Assembly: GCA_009761415.1 (NCBI GenBank)
Contig: QUOL01000004.1
Coordinates: 1,984,001 to 2,048,000, forward strand
DNA: 64,000 nucleotides
Direction: 5' to 3'
Source: Sarcomyxa edulis
Taxonomy: Eukaryota; Basidiomycota; Agaricomycetes; Agaricales; Mycenaceae
In this document: positions 1 through 12,333 of the stretch, piece after piece
Numbering within the stretch: the first letter of the stretch is position 1
Layout: each line of letters opens with the position of its first letter
Translations under genes and position numbers: made by a program
Notes under the pieces: model-generated
Database searches by the model: none
What the model was told of the DNA's origin: nothing
The model's input: only the letters and a program-made list of their open reading frames with translations

Positions 1-2543
1 AGGGTAAGCTTGAGTTAATACTTTAGGCATCTCTCTTGACTTGCAACTCTCTTCCGTGATAACGAATAGATAGATAGGACGGTTGGAGAAAGATATGGAA
101 TTAATGTTGGAGGGGAGGGTGATGGTATATCGACTTCGTCATCGCTCACGACCACGACTTGTCAACCGCGCGAACTCGGCGTTTCTGCAAGCGTCGCAGG
201 GCACGAGGAACATACTGACAATCCGTCGATCATCTTCAGCAACCTGTAGGCACGACCGTGCGTTTTTGTATCTCAGTGAACGACAATCGGAAAAGGAAGG
301 GACTGGGGCATACTCTGGGACAAGGACATCTAGGCGCAGTATGGGTGTGCGCTGAACTCAGGGCACAGCGGGATGAACCACAATCGGTTCTGTTCCCAGA
401 GTAGTATGCTTTGACGAAGTGCTGTGCAAGAACGCCCGAATGTCAACAAACAAATACAAGGACAAGGAGATAAGGAACGGAGGAGCCAATTACCCCGCAT
501 GGCCTATACCAGTCTCCGAAACTGTAGAAAATGGAAATGCCCATGATATTTCAATTGAGAGGGACGATTTTATCAAGCAGGCTTTCCGAGTCACTGACAC
601 TTCTTCTTTACACATTATCTGTCAAGACCGCAAGGCGTTAGCGATGAGGGAAATGTTGAGGAACAGCCTTTCTTGGGCGTACCTCGAACGGAAAGTAAAC
701 AACAAGAGAGAGGGCAGTGAAGATGTTGTGTATAAGAATCTATCCATACTTTGCAAGCAGTCCCAATTTATATACCTACGACTGGCAATGCCGATGGAGC
801 TACGGAACTTGAATGAGCATCACGAGATGTACACATAGAACCCAGAACCAGTCGGGATCGGGCCTACATAGATCTTCTGCTGCAGTTGACGATTACCACA
901 AAAAACTTTTCGTTATCTTCCCTCGGATGCAAACAAGCCCGGAACTCGTAGAGGATGACGACTGAGTAACATAGTTTGCGCTTAGCAGGCCGATCCTTTC
1001 ATAAGAAACAGTCCATCAGATTCGGGGACGTTGAGCGCCGGGCCGATCCGTGTCATGGGAGATAATAGTCAACCGCCGTCGAGAAATGTACAACAGCTCG
1101 GAGGTTTCCACGTTGTACCATTGTAGGTGCGGGGTCGGGAGGAAGCACCCTGAGAAACAAAACACGAGAACCAGGTCCTCTGGCGCCTTCCTATCCAGTG
1201 AGATGAAGAGAATGTCCGGCGCAAGGATGCCGAATCTGTAGACTTCCTGGTGATGAGTCCATGACCAAAATTGTTTGTATGTCTATAGTTGCCGAGGAAG
1301 TGTTCGGACCTGATTTACATGTAGAGCCGCAGGAAAGTGTGGTTTGAGCAGTGGTGTGAGGCATTTCACAAGAAGAGACAGGCACCCGGAAGATTATCAG
1401 AGTGTGACGTCTCGAAGCAAACCATGTACCCTCGGCTTCCTGATAAATAAGTCGTATCAGGATCACGCGTTTTTCAAGACCAAACTCCGACAATGAGAAG
1501 ACATCAGACTGGGCGATAAGAGCTGGATAGTCCTTCTGATGCCGATTCAGAGACTGTAATTGGGAGGGTGTTCAAAAAATCAAATGATTGGAGTGTACCT
1601 TTCATGCCTCGAGATCATCGCAAGATTGGATGGAGTATACAACAGATACGACCGCAATCATTCGCGGTTATGGTGGACTAATTCCAAGTGCGGAAGAACT
1701 AAAAAGGCTGGAAAGCTGAGTCTCTTCGGAGGAACCGTGAGGCACCCGCAGATTTACCTCGTATTGAATAGAGTGACGCTCGTGCACACGAGGGCATAGA
1801 GGCGAATAAGATGCCAGGAGTTTATGGATAGATAGCGGCCACTATAAGGGACGATGGGACCCGTAAAAATAAGGATGTAAGAGGATAAAAAAGTTCAACC
1901 TACTATTGTATTGTTGTTAATACCGGTCAATGCCCTATCCAGTGACAAGCGAGGTTCGGTGATTTACCAAGTAAATAACGAATGATCACTGGTGAATTCA
2001 ACCCCTTGGTTTGAGAAGATGTATCCCGATATATTTCCATGTTGAATCAACATGATCTCGCGGGGTATCACGAGGGGTAGCAGCTGTCTTTATAAAAGAA
2101 GTGTTTGACGTTGAATGGGACGTGATATGGCAGTAAGCTCAAAGCGTGACTTCGGACTTGCGATGAAGTTACAAGTACGTGGGATTCAGTGACCCACGGG
2201 CTATTTCGAGTTGTGGTTATTGCCAAATAACAGGTTAAGCTCAATGAAAGACGCACATTTCAAAGTTTATCGAAAGGGTTCCGGCCAAAATGTGAAGTTG
2301 CAAGAAAGCTCAAAGTTTGCCTGGGAGTGCCTATTAAGTTCCTCGAGAGTGACCAGGCTGTGAGAGAGAATGCAAGCAGCTCGATTCCTACATGTACACT
2401 CTGAGCCTAGTCATCAAGGAGGCTTTTGAACGGTACCAGAAAAATGGCTTTAACGTTGGTGAGAGTTCGAAGAAGGTCACGTCACGCTACCGTATTCTTC
2501 CAATCTTACCCGGCGTGACTGTATCCGTAACGCCACTTTTGCC
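1..2543. other. stretch without a supported gene
   Basis: No reading frame here shows a recognisable domain, and the longest open frames (for example 419-838) lack both a good ATG context and conserved-looking content. The last 100 bases should hold the promoter and 5' leader of the Mim1-domain gene that starts at 2544. I see no clear terminal repeats, tRNA or transposase fragment. A lineage-specific or decayed gene cannot be excluded by eye. Confidence 0.5.
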
Positions 2544-3623
2544 ATGACCGATAATGTGAGGCCCACCGAGAGTGAAGAGGACCTTCTCCAGGTGTGTGTC
2601 TTCATTTTATTTCGAAAGTTTTTTTTTTATAGAATCTATCTTTCCGATTTCGTGTTCAAGGCCGCGCTATCTACAGCATTCAATCCACCATCGTTGCTTC
2701 CCACTCCGCAAAATCAGGATGTCCCAAACATCACCCTACCCGGAGGATCAGCAGAACCGAAGCAAGACATCGTCGTCTCCGCACTAGAACCCGACGCGTC
2801 CGAGTCAATTGACAGCGATTCATGGAAAGCAGAATATGAGGACCACGTCAAGACCTGGAGAGCCCAATCTGCTGAGGCCAGAGCCAAGGCTGAAAAGGAG
2901 CGGGAAAGGTGGGAAGCTATTCGTGCGGCGGAGAAGGAGGAGGCCGCCCGTCGGAAACTGGAATCGCCCCAAGACCACGGCGAGACGGGCTGGGAGACTG
3001 TCGGAAAGAAGCCGCAACAGGAATCTGAGAAGCTAGCACCTGAGCGGTCCGTTATATCTACTCCACAGTCACTTAGCCCTGTGGATAGCAGGGACTTGGA
3101 TACGGGAGAATCTCAGGGAAAGGTGCGTATACGAGACCAACTCTGAGTATCTTACTCATAACTTGGGATTTTGCGCGTTAAACAGACGGCATCCGCAAGT
3201 GCAGATCGCGAACAGCACTCCAGGCACCCCACCGGCGGAGACGATTCCCAAAAGTGGGAAGACATTCCATCATCTCTCACCTCCTCCTTCCCTTCCATGT
3301 CGTTTCCCGAGCACACCGAAGCTTCATCGCAGGAAATCCGTCCTAACCCCCCTCCCCAAGCTCCAGCCCCAGCTCCAGTTCCTCTCTCAGCCACAATGTC
3401 GATATTCGACTCTTCACTCCCCACGCGTACAAGAATATCCGCATTCGTCTCTTCACTAGCCATCAACATGCTTCTGCCTTTCGTAAATGGCGTGATGTTA
3501 GGGTTCGGCGAAATATTCGCCAAAAACGTTGTGCTTGCGTGGTTTGGGTGGACAACAACGCCACCGACAAAGCCGGGTGCGGTTGCTGCGACAGTAGGTC
3601 TTGGTACCCAGTCACCGAAATGA
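2544..3623 (+). CDS. MIM1: protein with C-terminal Mim1/Tom13 domain (mitochondrial outer-membrane import)
   Basis: Three exons give about 315 residues: 2544-2591, 2661-3122 and 3186-3623, with introns of 69 and 63 bases that keep phase 0. The C-terminal block, about residues 248-290 (RTRISAFVSSLAINMLLPF followed by VNGVMLGFGEIFAKN), matches the Mim1/Tom13 family, whose single membrane helix inserts alpha-helical proteins such as Tom20/Tom70 into the mitochondrial outer membrane. Yeast Mim1 is only about 113 residues, so the roughly 240-residue hydrophilic N-terminal part is an extension. It carries a charged, probably helical stretch rich in Lys/Glu/Arg/Ala and a Ser/Pro-rich linker. The gene converges on the dehydrogenase ending at 3841. 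The domain call is strong; the role of the extension is unknown. Confidence 0.8.
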
Positions 3624-3840
3624 CGGTAGCCTTGCCCTTCAAGTATCGAGTCCTGTGCTACATCATAATCGGTGCCTACCTTCTGCGTGGTACTATAAAT
3701 GCAATGTCAAAACCTTAAAAGAATGTACGCTATTCACCAACAGTACTAATGCAGGAGATCATTGTATACAGGGAACATTGGTGATAATCTAAAAGCACGG
3801 GTATAGCTCCACTTATCATTCGAGCGTAGATTCAGGTTGC

Positions 3841-6762
3841 TCAGAGCCTCGCGTTCTTCGGCATCCCTCGTACAGCTTGCCTGACTCCCAAATCCCCCAA
3901 AACGTCTTCGGCTACACACAAGGAAGAAAGGACATCAGCTCAGCAAACACAGTCATGAAAACGGAATTCATGATTGTACCTCCTCCAAGAACGGAATCGA
4001 ACGGAACGGTTCTGTGATACTGAATGCCACCAACAATAGTAAGCAATGTACTCGCGTGCGCAGGTGTTGCAAGGTCACTTACGTGCTCGATGTACTGCCC
4101 CATGCCTGTGCGAGTGATTCCTCGGCCGCCAAAGACCTGAACGGCCTCAGTCGCGGTCTCTTGTGAACATCGAGTGGCATGCATTTTCAACAAGGCGATC
4201 GGACTGTCAGAACCGAAATTTCAGAGTCAAGATTGGCTATCGGTACGACCGTTCACGTACCCTGCGAGCTTTGCCGCTTGCTTCTTGTAAGACTAAGGCC
4301 ACCGACCGTGATATTCAATCTGATTGTCACCGTTGATTTCAGAAAGAGTACTCACCATATTGCACATTTGATGAGTGATGTTTTCTAGCCAGGCCTGATG
4401 ACCCGGAATAATCAGAGGATGAACTATTCACCGATGATAACTACGAACCTGTGTACTTTCTGCGCGAGAGATCATCGACGCCAGCTTGCTTCGAATGACT
4501 GCCTGTGAATTGAGAGGTTTACCAAACGCTTTACGTTGGGTACTCCACCTAAATGGGGATTTATTATCAGACACGACTACCGAGGAGAAGATAGTAGACC
4601 GACTTCAAGCATTCCTCTACTATGACGCGCTGCGATCGTGCTGAAGAGCAGCACATTACCCATCGCTCGTGGTTGAAGTTGCTGGAGAATTGGGCGCAAA
4701 TTGTCAGTAAATCTCAGGCTCGTGGAGCTACAACGGTCGAGCCTACCTGAGCATGACAAATATTCCTCCTCCTTCGGGACCCAAAGTGTTGCCGACGGGT
4801 ACTTTGACATTGTCGAATGTAATGAAGGCGGTACCAGCCGTGGACGAATAGCTATAGAAAGGAAATTAACCGTGATGTCTTCTTCAACGGGAAGAACTGC
4901 TCACGAGGTCTTGATTGGCTTGGTCTCAAGTCCTTCACTTCGTTCAACCAGAATTACGGTGAATCCATCCTAAAAGGCATATGAATATCAGTCAGTGGCA
5001 AGTGCGTCTCGAAAAGTAAAAACAGACACATACATCTGTCCTGCAGCCTACGGTAAAACTACATTGCATCCGTCAGAATCAATTGAAAGATGGAGGAGAT
5101 AAATGGGGCATACTAATGAGCGAAGCTGCAGAGCATAAATTTTCATCAGAAAATATTTGGACCTGTGAGACGAAACCACAGACTCACGTTCCATTTGTGA
5201 TCCACTTCTTTGTTCCCTGGTAATATAATCGGTGTGAATATTCATTGGGATCCAACAGAAATTCAAGAGCATAAATTGGCTTGCATTGATGATCCAGAAT
5301 TTACCGTCCTCCGTTTTCTCGGCAGAACACCTCAAACCCGCTACATCGCTACCAGCAAAGGCTTCACTGATAGCTAAGCAAATAAGCTTCCGTCCGCTGA
5401 GGACCTCTGGTACGACTTTATTCTTGAGTTCCTCGCTTCCAAAGTTTAAGACGGGCGGCAGGCCAATAACACAGCCGCTCAGAAGACCTGAAGCATAGCT
5501 AGATCAGTGTGGGGTTTCGCACCTTCCGAATAAATCAGTGCGATACCATCTCCATAGCCACGCATACCAACTCGGGCGAATTCTTGAGTGATGATCAACT
5601 ACCAAAAGCAAGGAACGGGTAATCATGGCAGCATAAGATTTAATAAAACTTTCTGTGCATGTTTAGGATGAATGAAGATGCGTACTTCATGGAAATAGTC
5701 AAACTATAGGTTCGAGGAGTGTGAGTTCAATGTTAGTTCTGACGGCTTTTATAGACGGACCTGTTCTGGCTCGACGAGTCCGTTGAGTAGTTCCAGACCT
5801 TTGAGGTGCTTTCCAGGCCCCATGCGCATGGCTATTAGATTGGCCTTGCTGTAGAATGGGCGGGACAACAATTGAGCTGAGTTCAGTCATGAACACCGTA
5901 GGAGAAGCACTTACGCCATAGCGTCGATGACGCTTTGACTTGGGCGTTTACCGTCTTCCTCTCGAGCCTAGGCAGTTGTGACTTTCAGTGGATACATAAG
6001 AAGTTAGAAGCAGGCATACCATGGCGTCGGGTGCGACAACCTCATCGAAAAATCTGCGGACAGCTTTCTGGAACTGCTTGTGGTTCTATGATTATGACGT
6101 GAGCGCGGTCCCAGAACTACGAAGAGAAACCTTGAAGCAACTTCGGTATAATATGGGCTGGAATACCCGTCCGATAGCCACGTCGGCTCGGCGTAAGGCA
6201 CCTTGCTAAGTTCTCCTGTGATCTTGCTATGTATAACGCTTTGTTCTCCTTCGACAACACCAATTTGGAGGCGAACATATTGTGGTTTCGTGATTATCTC
6301 GTGTCTGTGAAGGCCGTAGAAGGCCTCTGTCGCGTCTTGACCAGCTGAATAGTTAAAATCAATACACTTTTGCAATCACAGTTTCCGAAATTGGCGAACC
6401 GATGTCTTCTTCAAGAAAAACAGATGCCCCTCCAGGATGTAGATTGATGAACCGTGTCACATCGTAAACCTATCTTGCTTGTCAGTGGCGCCAGAACCCG
6501 GTACTTACAGCTGACCATTCAGCTGACCTTCCCGTCGATAATAATCCACTGCAATCAAATTAGCAACCAGTCACTCGTGAGAGGAGGAAGTTGGAGTTGC
6601 TCACGAGATCAGCTTTGGTATTGTGCTGGTAAGAAGGCGGTTCAAGTTGGTCATCCAGGTTATTCCGGGAATCGACTTTGAACTTTGAAGATGAGTGGGC
6701 TGAACTTTACTTACATTGGCGATTTCTTCTCTAGAAAAGTTCTTGAGCTCTCTGGAAGCCAT
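3841..6762 (-). CDS. cytochrome b5-acyl-CoA dehydrogenase fusion, copy 1, PTS1-like end
   Basis: The gene starts at the ATG at 6762 (MASRELKNFSREEIANV) and is cut by many short introns. The N-terminal cytochrome b5 domain has the heme-ligand motif LHPGG and a second His in YGLHRHE. The dehydrogenase follows, with LIAMRMGPGKHLKGLELL, the nucleotide/substrate-loop motif ISEAFAGSDVAGL, GTKKWITNGT, LGPEGGG, SNFNHERW, and near the end QVFGGRGITRTGMG. The family oxidises acyl-CoA to enoyl-CoA with FAD. The last three residues are ARL, a PTS1-type peroxisomal signal. Tracing exons gives an apparently intact frame; one junction uses an atypical GTTGCT donor and one may be GC-AG. It is the most diverged copy and lies third in transcription order. 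The substrate chain length cannot be read from sequence. Confidence 0.85.
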
Positions 6763-7024
6763 TGTGGGGTTATTCGACAAAGCGCGGGGTAGAAACAAGC
6801 AGAACGTGGTACCAATCACGTCGCTGTTGTTATATTCCCGATCCGGGCATGTGATTACTTCCGCAGATCAAAGTCAGCGGCATTGCAATTACCGACGCGA
6901 CGAGCACGCGCGGCCGGCGGCTTTGCAACTTCGAGTCGAGATATACATACAAGCTCAGATGTAGACCACATAATCATAGGGAACATGACAGACAAAGTTC
7001 GACTATCGTCTGAATCTAGACTAT

Positions 7025-9535
7025 CTACAGACGAGCGTTCTTCGGCATCTTCTTCATAGCTTGTCGTACCCCCAAATCCGCCAGAACATCCTCCGCTGTA
7101 AACGTAGAAAAAGATCAGCACTCAGCAAACATTGGACATACGGCTATATGTATGACTCACTGCCTCCGAGGATGCTGATAATCACAGACAAGTGCCATCA
7201 GTCTTTACTTCAGTCACGATATTGAACAGACTTACGAATCGAACGGTACGGTCGTGTGATACTAGATATATGTGTTTGTTAGTTAAGGATGATACGTACG
7301 GCGGAGATGGTACACAAACGTGTTCAATGAAACGCCCCATTCCTGTCCGTGTAATACCACGACCTCCGAATATCTACATCGGATCCAATGAGCGGCAATG
7401 CTTGTGAATAATATAGATATGATTGAAAAGCTAACTTGAACAGCATCCTTGGCCGTTTCCTGCGCCGTTTTTGTGCAATACATCTTAACGAGTGCAATTT
7501 GTCTAGAGCTTTTGGTCAGTCCACGAACCTCAATCATATGAGAAAGACAGTTGCACCCTCACCCGGCCAGATTGTCGGCTTGTTGCTTGTAGTTCATATG
7601 ATTCATTTGGTACGTCACATTCTCCAACCAGCTCTAGTACGGATCCAAATAAGCACCTTCTTGTATGACTCGGAGGCGAACGTACCTGTGCACTCTCGAC
7701 ACGCGAGATCATGGCCGCCAGTTTCGCTCGAATTACCGCTTGGGAGACAAGAGGTTTCCCAAAAACTTTTCGTTGTGATGCCCACCTGGACGGACAGATT
7801 GATATTGGAATACGACCATGCGGCACAGTGACTCACTTCAGACATTCTTCGACTATAGCTCTCTGGGCGCCCAGGCTGCTGCACGCCATACCCCACCTAA
7901 ACACTCAGAGTACCCTTGAGAACACTACGGAGAGACAATAACATGGCTCTTACCGCTCGTGATTGAAGTTACTCAGAATGACTTGGAGACCGCCACCATT
8001 CTCCGGACCCAAGACATGATCCGAGCTCACCTTGACATGGTCAAAGGTCACGTACGCAGTTCCGGAAGCAGGTCCATACGCAGTTTTGATATGCTTAGTC
8101 TCCACACCTTCCCCGCGCTCAACAAGAAGAACAATAACGCCTTTGGGTATACGACATCCGACGATGAAGTAATCTGCGAATCTAGTCCCTGCGGTCAGAA
8201 GAACAGGACGAAGGGCTACGAAGGGCCTATGAGTTCGACTTACGTGCCGTTCGTAATCCATTTCTTCGTGCCCTGGATATATGTGATTCACAATGAGAAC
8301 TGATTTCTGCTGAGACGCCGCACGCGTGCTTAGCACCTACATTGACTGTCCAAAATTTCCCATCATCCGATTTTGTAGCAGTGCATCTTATTCCCGAGAC
8401 GTCGCTGCCCGCGAACGCCTCGGTGATAGCGAGGCAAACAAGTTTCTTCCCATCTAGACATTCGCCAAGGACCCTATCCCTATCAAAGGACACAGACAGA
8501 TATGAGCTGACGGCACGCTCATAGAATCCAACACTGACCTTATTTCTGGACGAGCAAAATTCGCTATGGCTGGTAATCCAATAAAACTTCCTCCTGCTAC
8601 GCCATCGTGATATCCTCGAGCGTGTATTCGGGCTAGTTCTTGACCCATTATCAATTCATGGAAATGGTCAAACTGCGTTCGTCATATTTCCAATCAGACA
8701 AATTGCCGGAACATGCAATCAGAACGCACCTCCTCGGGCTTCACTGCCCCATACGCAAGCGTACGACCTTTTAGATGTTTTCCGGGCCCTAACCTCATGG
8801 CGTGGATATTGAGTTTCGCGATTTCATCGAATATCTTCTGGCTTGGTTTCTTCCCCGTTTCTTGCAAGGCCTGTGCATCTGGATACAGTATTTCGTCCGC
8901 AAATTTGCGCATCACTGATTGAAATCTGCGATGATGCTGCATCACGTGATGCATTGGAGAGTCAGCAGCGTGGCCAATGGACGCAGAAGACAGCAAGAAA
9001 ACACGAACATCCTTGTAATATGGACTATGATACCCTTGGGTCAACCAAGTTGGTTCTGCGTATGGAACTTGTGAAAGAGCGCCCGGTTCTCGAGGCAGTA
9101 TCTGTTGCACCTCCCCTTGGATTGACCCAATCTGAAGTCTCTGGTACTGAGGTTTTTGCAAAACTTCATATCGGTGAAGACTGAAAAATGCTTCCGTCGC
9201 GTCCTTTCCAGCTAGATCCATTGAGCGTCAGGGTGAAGGTCTGAGCATCCGTACCACATACTAATTTCCTCGTCCAACAGCACCGATACACCCCCGGGAT
9301 GAAGACCTACAAACTTCGAAAGGTCATAGACCTTCGAGTCAATGATAACCCACTGCTCACGAGCACTTGGGTATTAGATTGCCGGACCAGGGTGACGATA
9401 AGTACGTCACTCAACTAAGTCTCCTTGCGTGTTGTGCTGTATCACCAACAGTGCATCAGTTACAGTTGCAAAGAGAGTCCGAGTGAACAAGAGCACCTTT
9501 GCGACCTCTTCCCTGGTAAATTGTGCGGTAGTCAT
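7025..9535 (-). CDS. cytochrome b5-acyl-CoA dehydrogenase fusion, copy 2, PTS1-like end
   Basis: Start ATG at 9535 gives MTTAQFTREEVAK; stop TAG is at 7025-7027. A cytochrome b5 domain with LHPGG (near 9291-9302) and a second His in FSLHRYE leads into the acyl-CoA dehydrogenase. Visible dehydrogenase blocks include MRLGPGKHLKGRTLAYG, ITEAFAGSDVSGI with RCTATKS, ADYFIVGCR, GTAYVTFDHVKV, LGPENGGGLQVILSNFNHER, and KPLVSQAVIRAKLAAMISR. The C-terminus AEDVLADLGVRQAMKKM...NARL ends in ARL, compatible with PTS1. It lies 262 bases upstream of copy 1 and 292 bases downstream of copy 3, each with its own ATG and stop, so they are separate genes and not one fused frame. The open reading pieces join with ordinary short introns and I see no disruption. 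Confidence 0.87.
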
Positions 9536-9827
9536 TATCGTTGGCACTAATGTAGTGAAGAAGAAAAGTCTTGAGCGCTGAAAAGAAGCCTGATGCCTGC
9601 CGTGCGAGGTCGCACATCAATCAATGATCCCAATCAAATGGAGATAAGTGAGGGAAGCCATCGGAATCTCATTCGTGTACACGCGTCTGTCAATTCGAAG
9701 GACTCAGACAGACAAATCACAACGGGGAAGTCTCAACGAATAGCCTCTATGTTATCAGCACCGTGCATTTCACGGGATGCAGATACCTGAGGTGGTTACA
9801 CTCCACCTCTGCACAAAGTTGATTGTT

Positions 9828-12278
9828 CTACAAACGAGACGTCTTGGGCATCGTCTTCAATGCTTGACGAACTCCCAAGTCCCCGAGGACATCCTCAGCT
9901 GTATATGCAAGGTATCAGTATCGGAGTCAATTCTCGACGAAATAGATTGAAGCAAGCTGACCTCCACCCAGAACACTGATGAGTGTGAAAAAATGGTTCA
10001 GCACGCTTTAGGATGATGATCAAAACCAGAAGAACATACGCATCGAAGACAACAGTGCGGTGATACTACACAAAGCAACAGGTCAGCAACGCTCGATACT
10101 TCTTGAAAAAAGAAACGACTGACATGCTCGATATGTTTTCCCATACCCGTCCGCGTTATTCCACGCCCTCCGAACACCTGAAAAGGGACGATCAGCCTAT
10201 GCAGAATTGACACACACGACACAAGGAATAACCTGGACGGCGTCTGTGGCAGTCTCTTGAGCCGTTTTCGTGCAATACATCTTCACGAACGCGATTTGGC
10301 TGTAGAGATCTCGATCAACATGGCTAGTACATTGAAAGTCTTTCGGGAATAGCTCACCCAGCCAGATAAGTCGACTGTTGCTTGTAATTCATGTTACACA
10401 TTTGGAATGTGATGTTTTCTAACCAGGCATTCGCCGATTCAACACGGGAGATCATAGCGGCAAGTTTGGACCGGATGACGGCTTGAGATATGAGTGGTCT
10501 TCCAAAAACCTTTCGTTGAGTCGCCCACCTATATGTCAATGGATCTCAGAGACGGCAGAAATGGAAGAGGGGAATAGTTGTACATACTTGAGACATTCTT
10601 CCACTACGGCTCTTTGTGCACTGACACTGGCGCATGCCATTCCCCACCTGTACATGTTTGAGAATCTAGACACGAGGAAGATAGTTTCGAGACGGACCGT
10701 TCATGGTTAAAGTTGCTCAGAATCACTCTTAGACCATCGTTTTCGGGACCAAGAGTATTTTCGTACGGGACCTTTACGTTATCGAAAGTCACGTAGGCAG
10801 TCCCAGCAGTCGTTGACTAGACGAAACAATTGAGGTTCAAGGAAGAATGAAGTCGCTAATCCCAGACGTACATAGGAAGTACGAATGAGTTTGGTCTCGA
10901 CACCCTCTTGGCGCTCGATAACGAGGACGACCATACCCTTGTCAGTTTTACAGCCAACGGTGAAGTAATCAGCGAATCTAAGAAAGGTCAGTTCTCTACA
11001 TTCAACGAGATTATTTTGTGTTCGGACTTACGCAGCATTAGTTATCCATTTTTTGGTGCCCTGAACAGACCCACTTCAGCAGATGCATTCGTACATGACA
11101 TAACAGACATACGTTGACGGTCCAGTACTTGCCGTCAGCTGATTTGGTAGCGGTACATTTCAAACCAGCCACATCGCTTCCAGCAAATGCCTCGGTGATA
11201 GCCAAGCAAACCAGTTTCTTGCCCGCGAAAACTTCTTCGACGATCTTGTCTCTGGAGAGATAGTAAGCAGAGCTGCTACCACAGTGCGAATTTGGACCCA
11301 CCTGACAGCCGGTTGTCCGAAATTGAGGATCGGCGGCAGACCTAAGATCCGAGGTGCTGTCAATACCTCGATGCTTGAACAGAGAAAGACACCAACCTAT
11401 ACAGGTACCTCCTCCCAAACCGTCCGCGTAACCACGAGTGTTCATGCGGGCAAGTTCTTGAGCCATTATCAATTCGTGAAAATAGTCAAACTGCAAAGGT
11501 GCCGTCAGTTTCTCAACTCGGTCACGCGATCAAGATCTTCGACAGACCTCTTCGGGTTTGACGATCCCATCCATCAAGACCTTCCCTTTCAAGTGGGGGC
11601 CAGGTCCGAGCCTCATAGCATTGATATTCTTCTCCGCCATTGCAAGGAAGACACTGGGCGAAGGCCGTTTGCCGTCTTCTTCGCGACGTTCTGCATCTGG
11701 ATAGATTACCTCTTCGACGAATTTACGGAAAGCTTTCTGGAATTGCCGATGGTTCTGACGGAGACAGGTGATAAGATCGAGGGTACGGATGAAATGTGCA
11801 CGATCGGACTGACATCCTTATAGTAGGGGCCTGGTTTCAAAGAACAATATGAGACTGTAAGCTTCAATTTGCGAGATAGAGTAAGAATGGCATACTGTGG
11901 TATCCATCGGTTAACCACGTAGGCTCCGCATAAGGAACCTTCGATAGAGCACCGACTTCCTTGGGCCAGATCGTTTGCTCCTGACCTTGGATACCTATCT
12001 GAAGACGCGCGTACTGAGGTTTGAGAAGCACCTCGTGACGATGAAGACTGAAAAAAGCTTCGGTGGCATCTTTCCCAGCGATTTCTTCGTCTAACAAGAC
12101 AGAAAGACCTCCAGGATGCATGTAGGCAAACTTGGAAAGGTCAAAGACCTTTGAGTCTACTATGACCCACTGTCGGTGACATTAGATGGGTGTCATCTCA
12201 TAACGACATGGGACTCACAAGATCTCCTTGTTTATTATGTCTGGCAACATCATCTATCGAGAATTGTTTAGAAGCCAT
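9828..12278 (-). CDS. cytochrome b5-acyl-CoA dehydrogenase fusion, copy 3, PTS1 SRL end
   Basis: Start ATG at 12278 gives MASKQFSIDDVARHNKQGDL, a normal cytochrome b5 opening; stop TAG is at 9828-9830. The heme site MHPGG lies at about 12107-12121 and the second ligand His in FSLHRHE. The dehydrogenase part shows ITEAFAGSDVAGLKCTATKS, MTFDNVKVPYENTLGPEND, VILSNFNHERS, RPLISQAVIRSKLAAMISR and QVFGGRGITRTGMGKHIEH. The terminal tripeptide SRL is a canonical PTS1. It is first in transcription order and has a TATA-like element 50 bases before the ATG. The family removes two hydrogens from acyl-CoA; a fused b5 heme is known in fungal acyl-CoA dehydrogenases. Its use as the electron acceptor is inference. 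Confidence 0.88.
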
Positions 12279-12327
12279 TTGGATGTGTTCAAGAACGTAG
12301 TAGACACCGAGTAAAGAAGTAGAGCGC

Positions 12328-12333
12328 TATATA
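12328..12333 (-). promoter_or_regulatory. TATA-like box of cyt b5-ACAD copy 3
   Basis: TATATA on the minus strand, 50-55 bases before the ATG at 12278. Position fits a core promoter; copies 1 and 2 show no equally clear element in their short upstream gaps. Confidence 0.4.

Noticed and set aside
419..838. 140-codon plus-strand frame
   Set aside because: It begins at a GTG, has no recognisable content and no neighbouring exon structure; a chance frame is as likely.
5048..5335. Apparent stops in dehydrogenase copy 1 suggesting a pseudogene
   Set aside because: Splicing with short introns rebuilds GTKKWITNGT, FAHYF and TVGCRTD in frame; only the splice donors are slightly unusual.
3841..12278. 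A single giant multidomain gene covering all three dehydrogenase units
   Set aside because: Each unit has its own ATG before the b5 domain and its own stop after a PTS1-like end, with 262 and 292 bases between.
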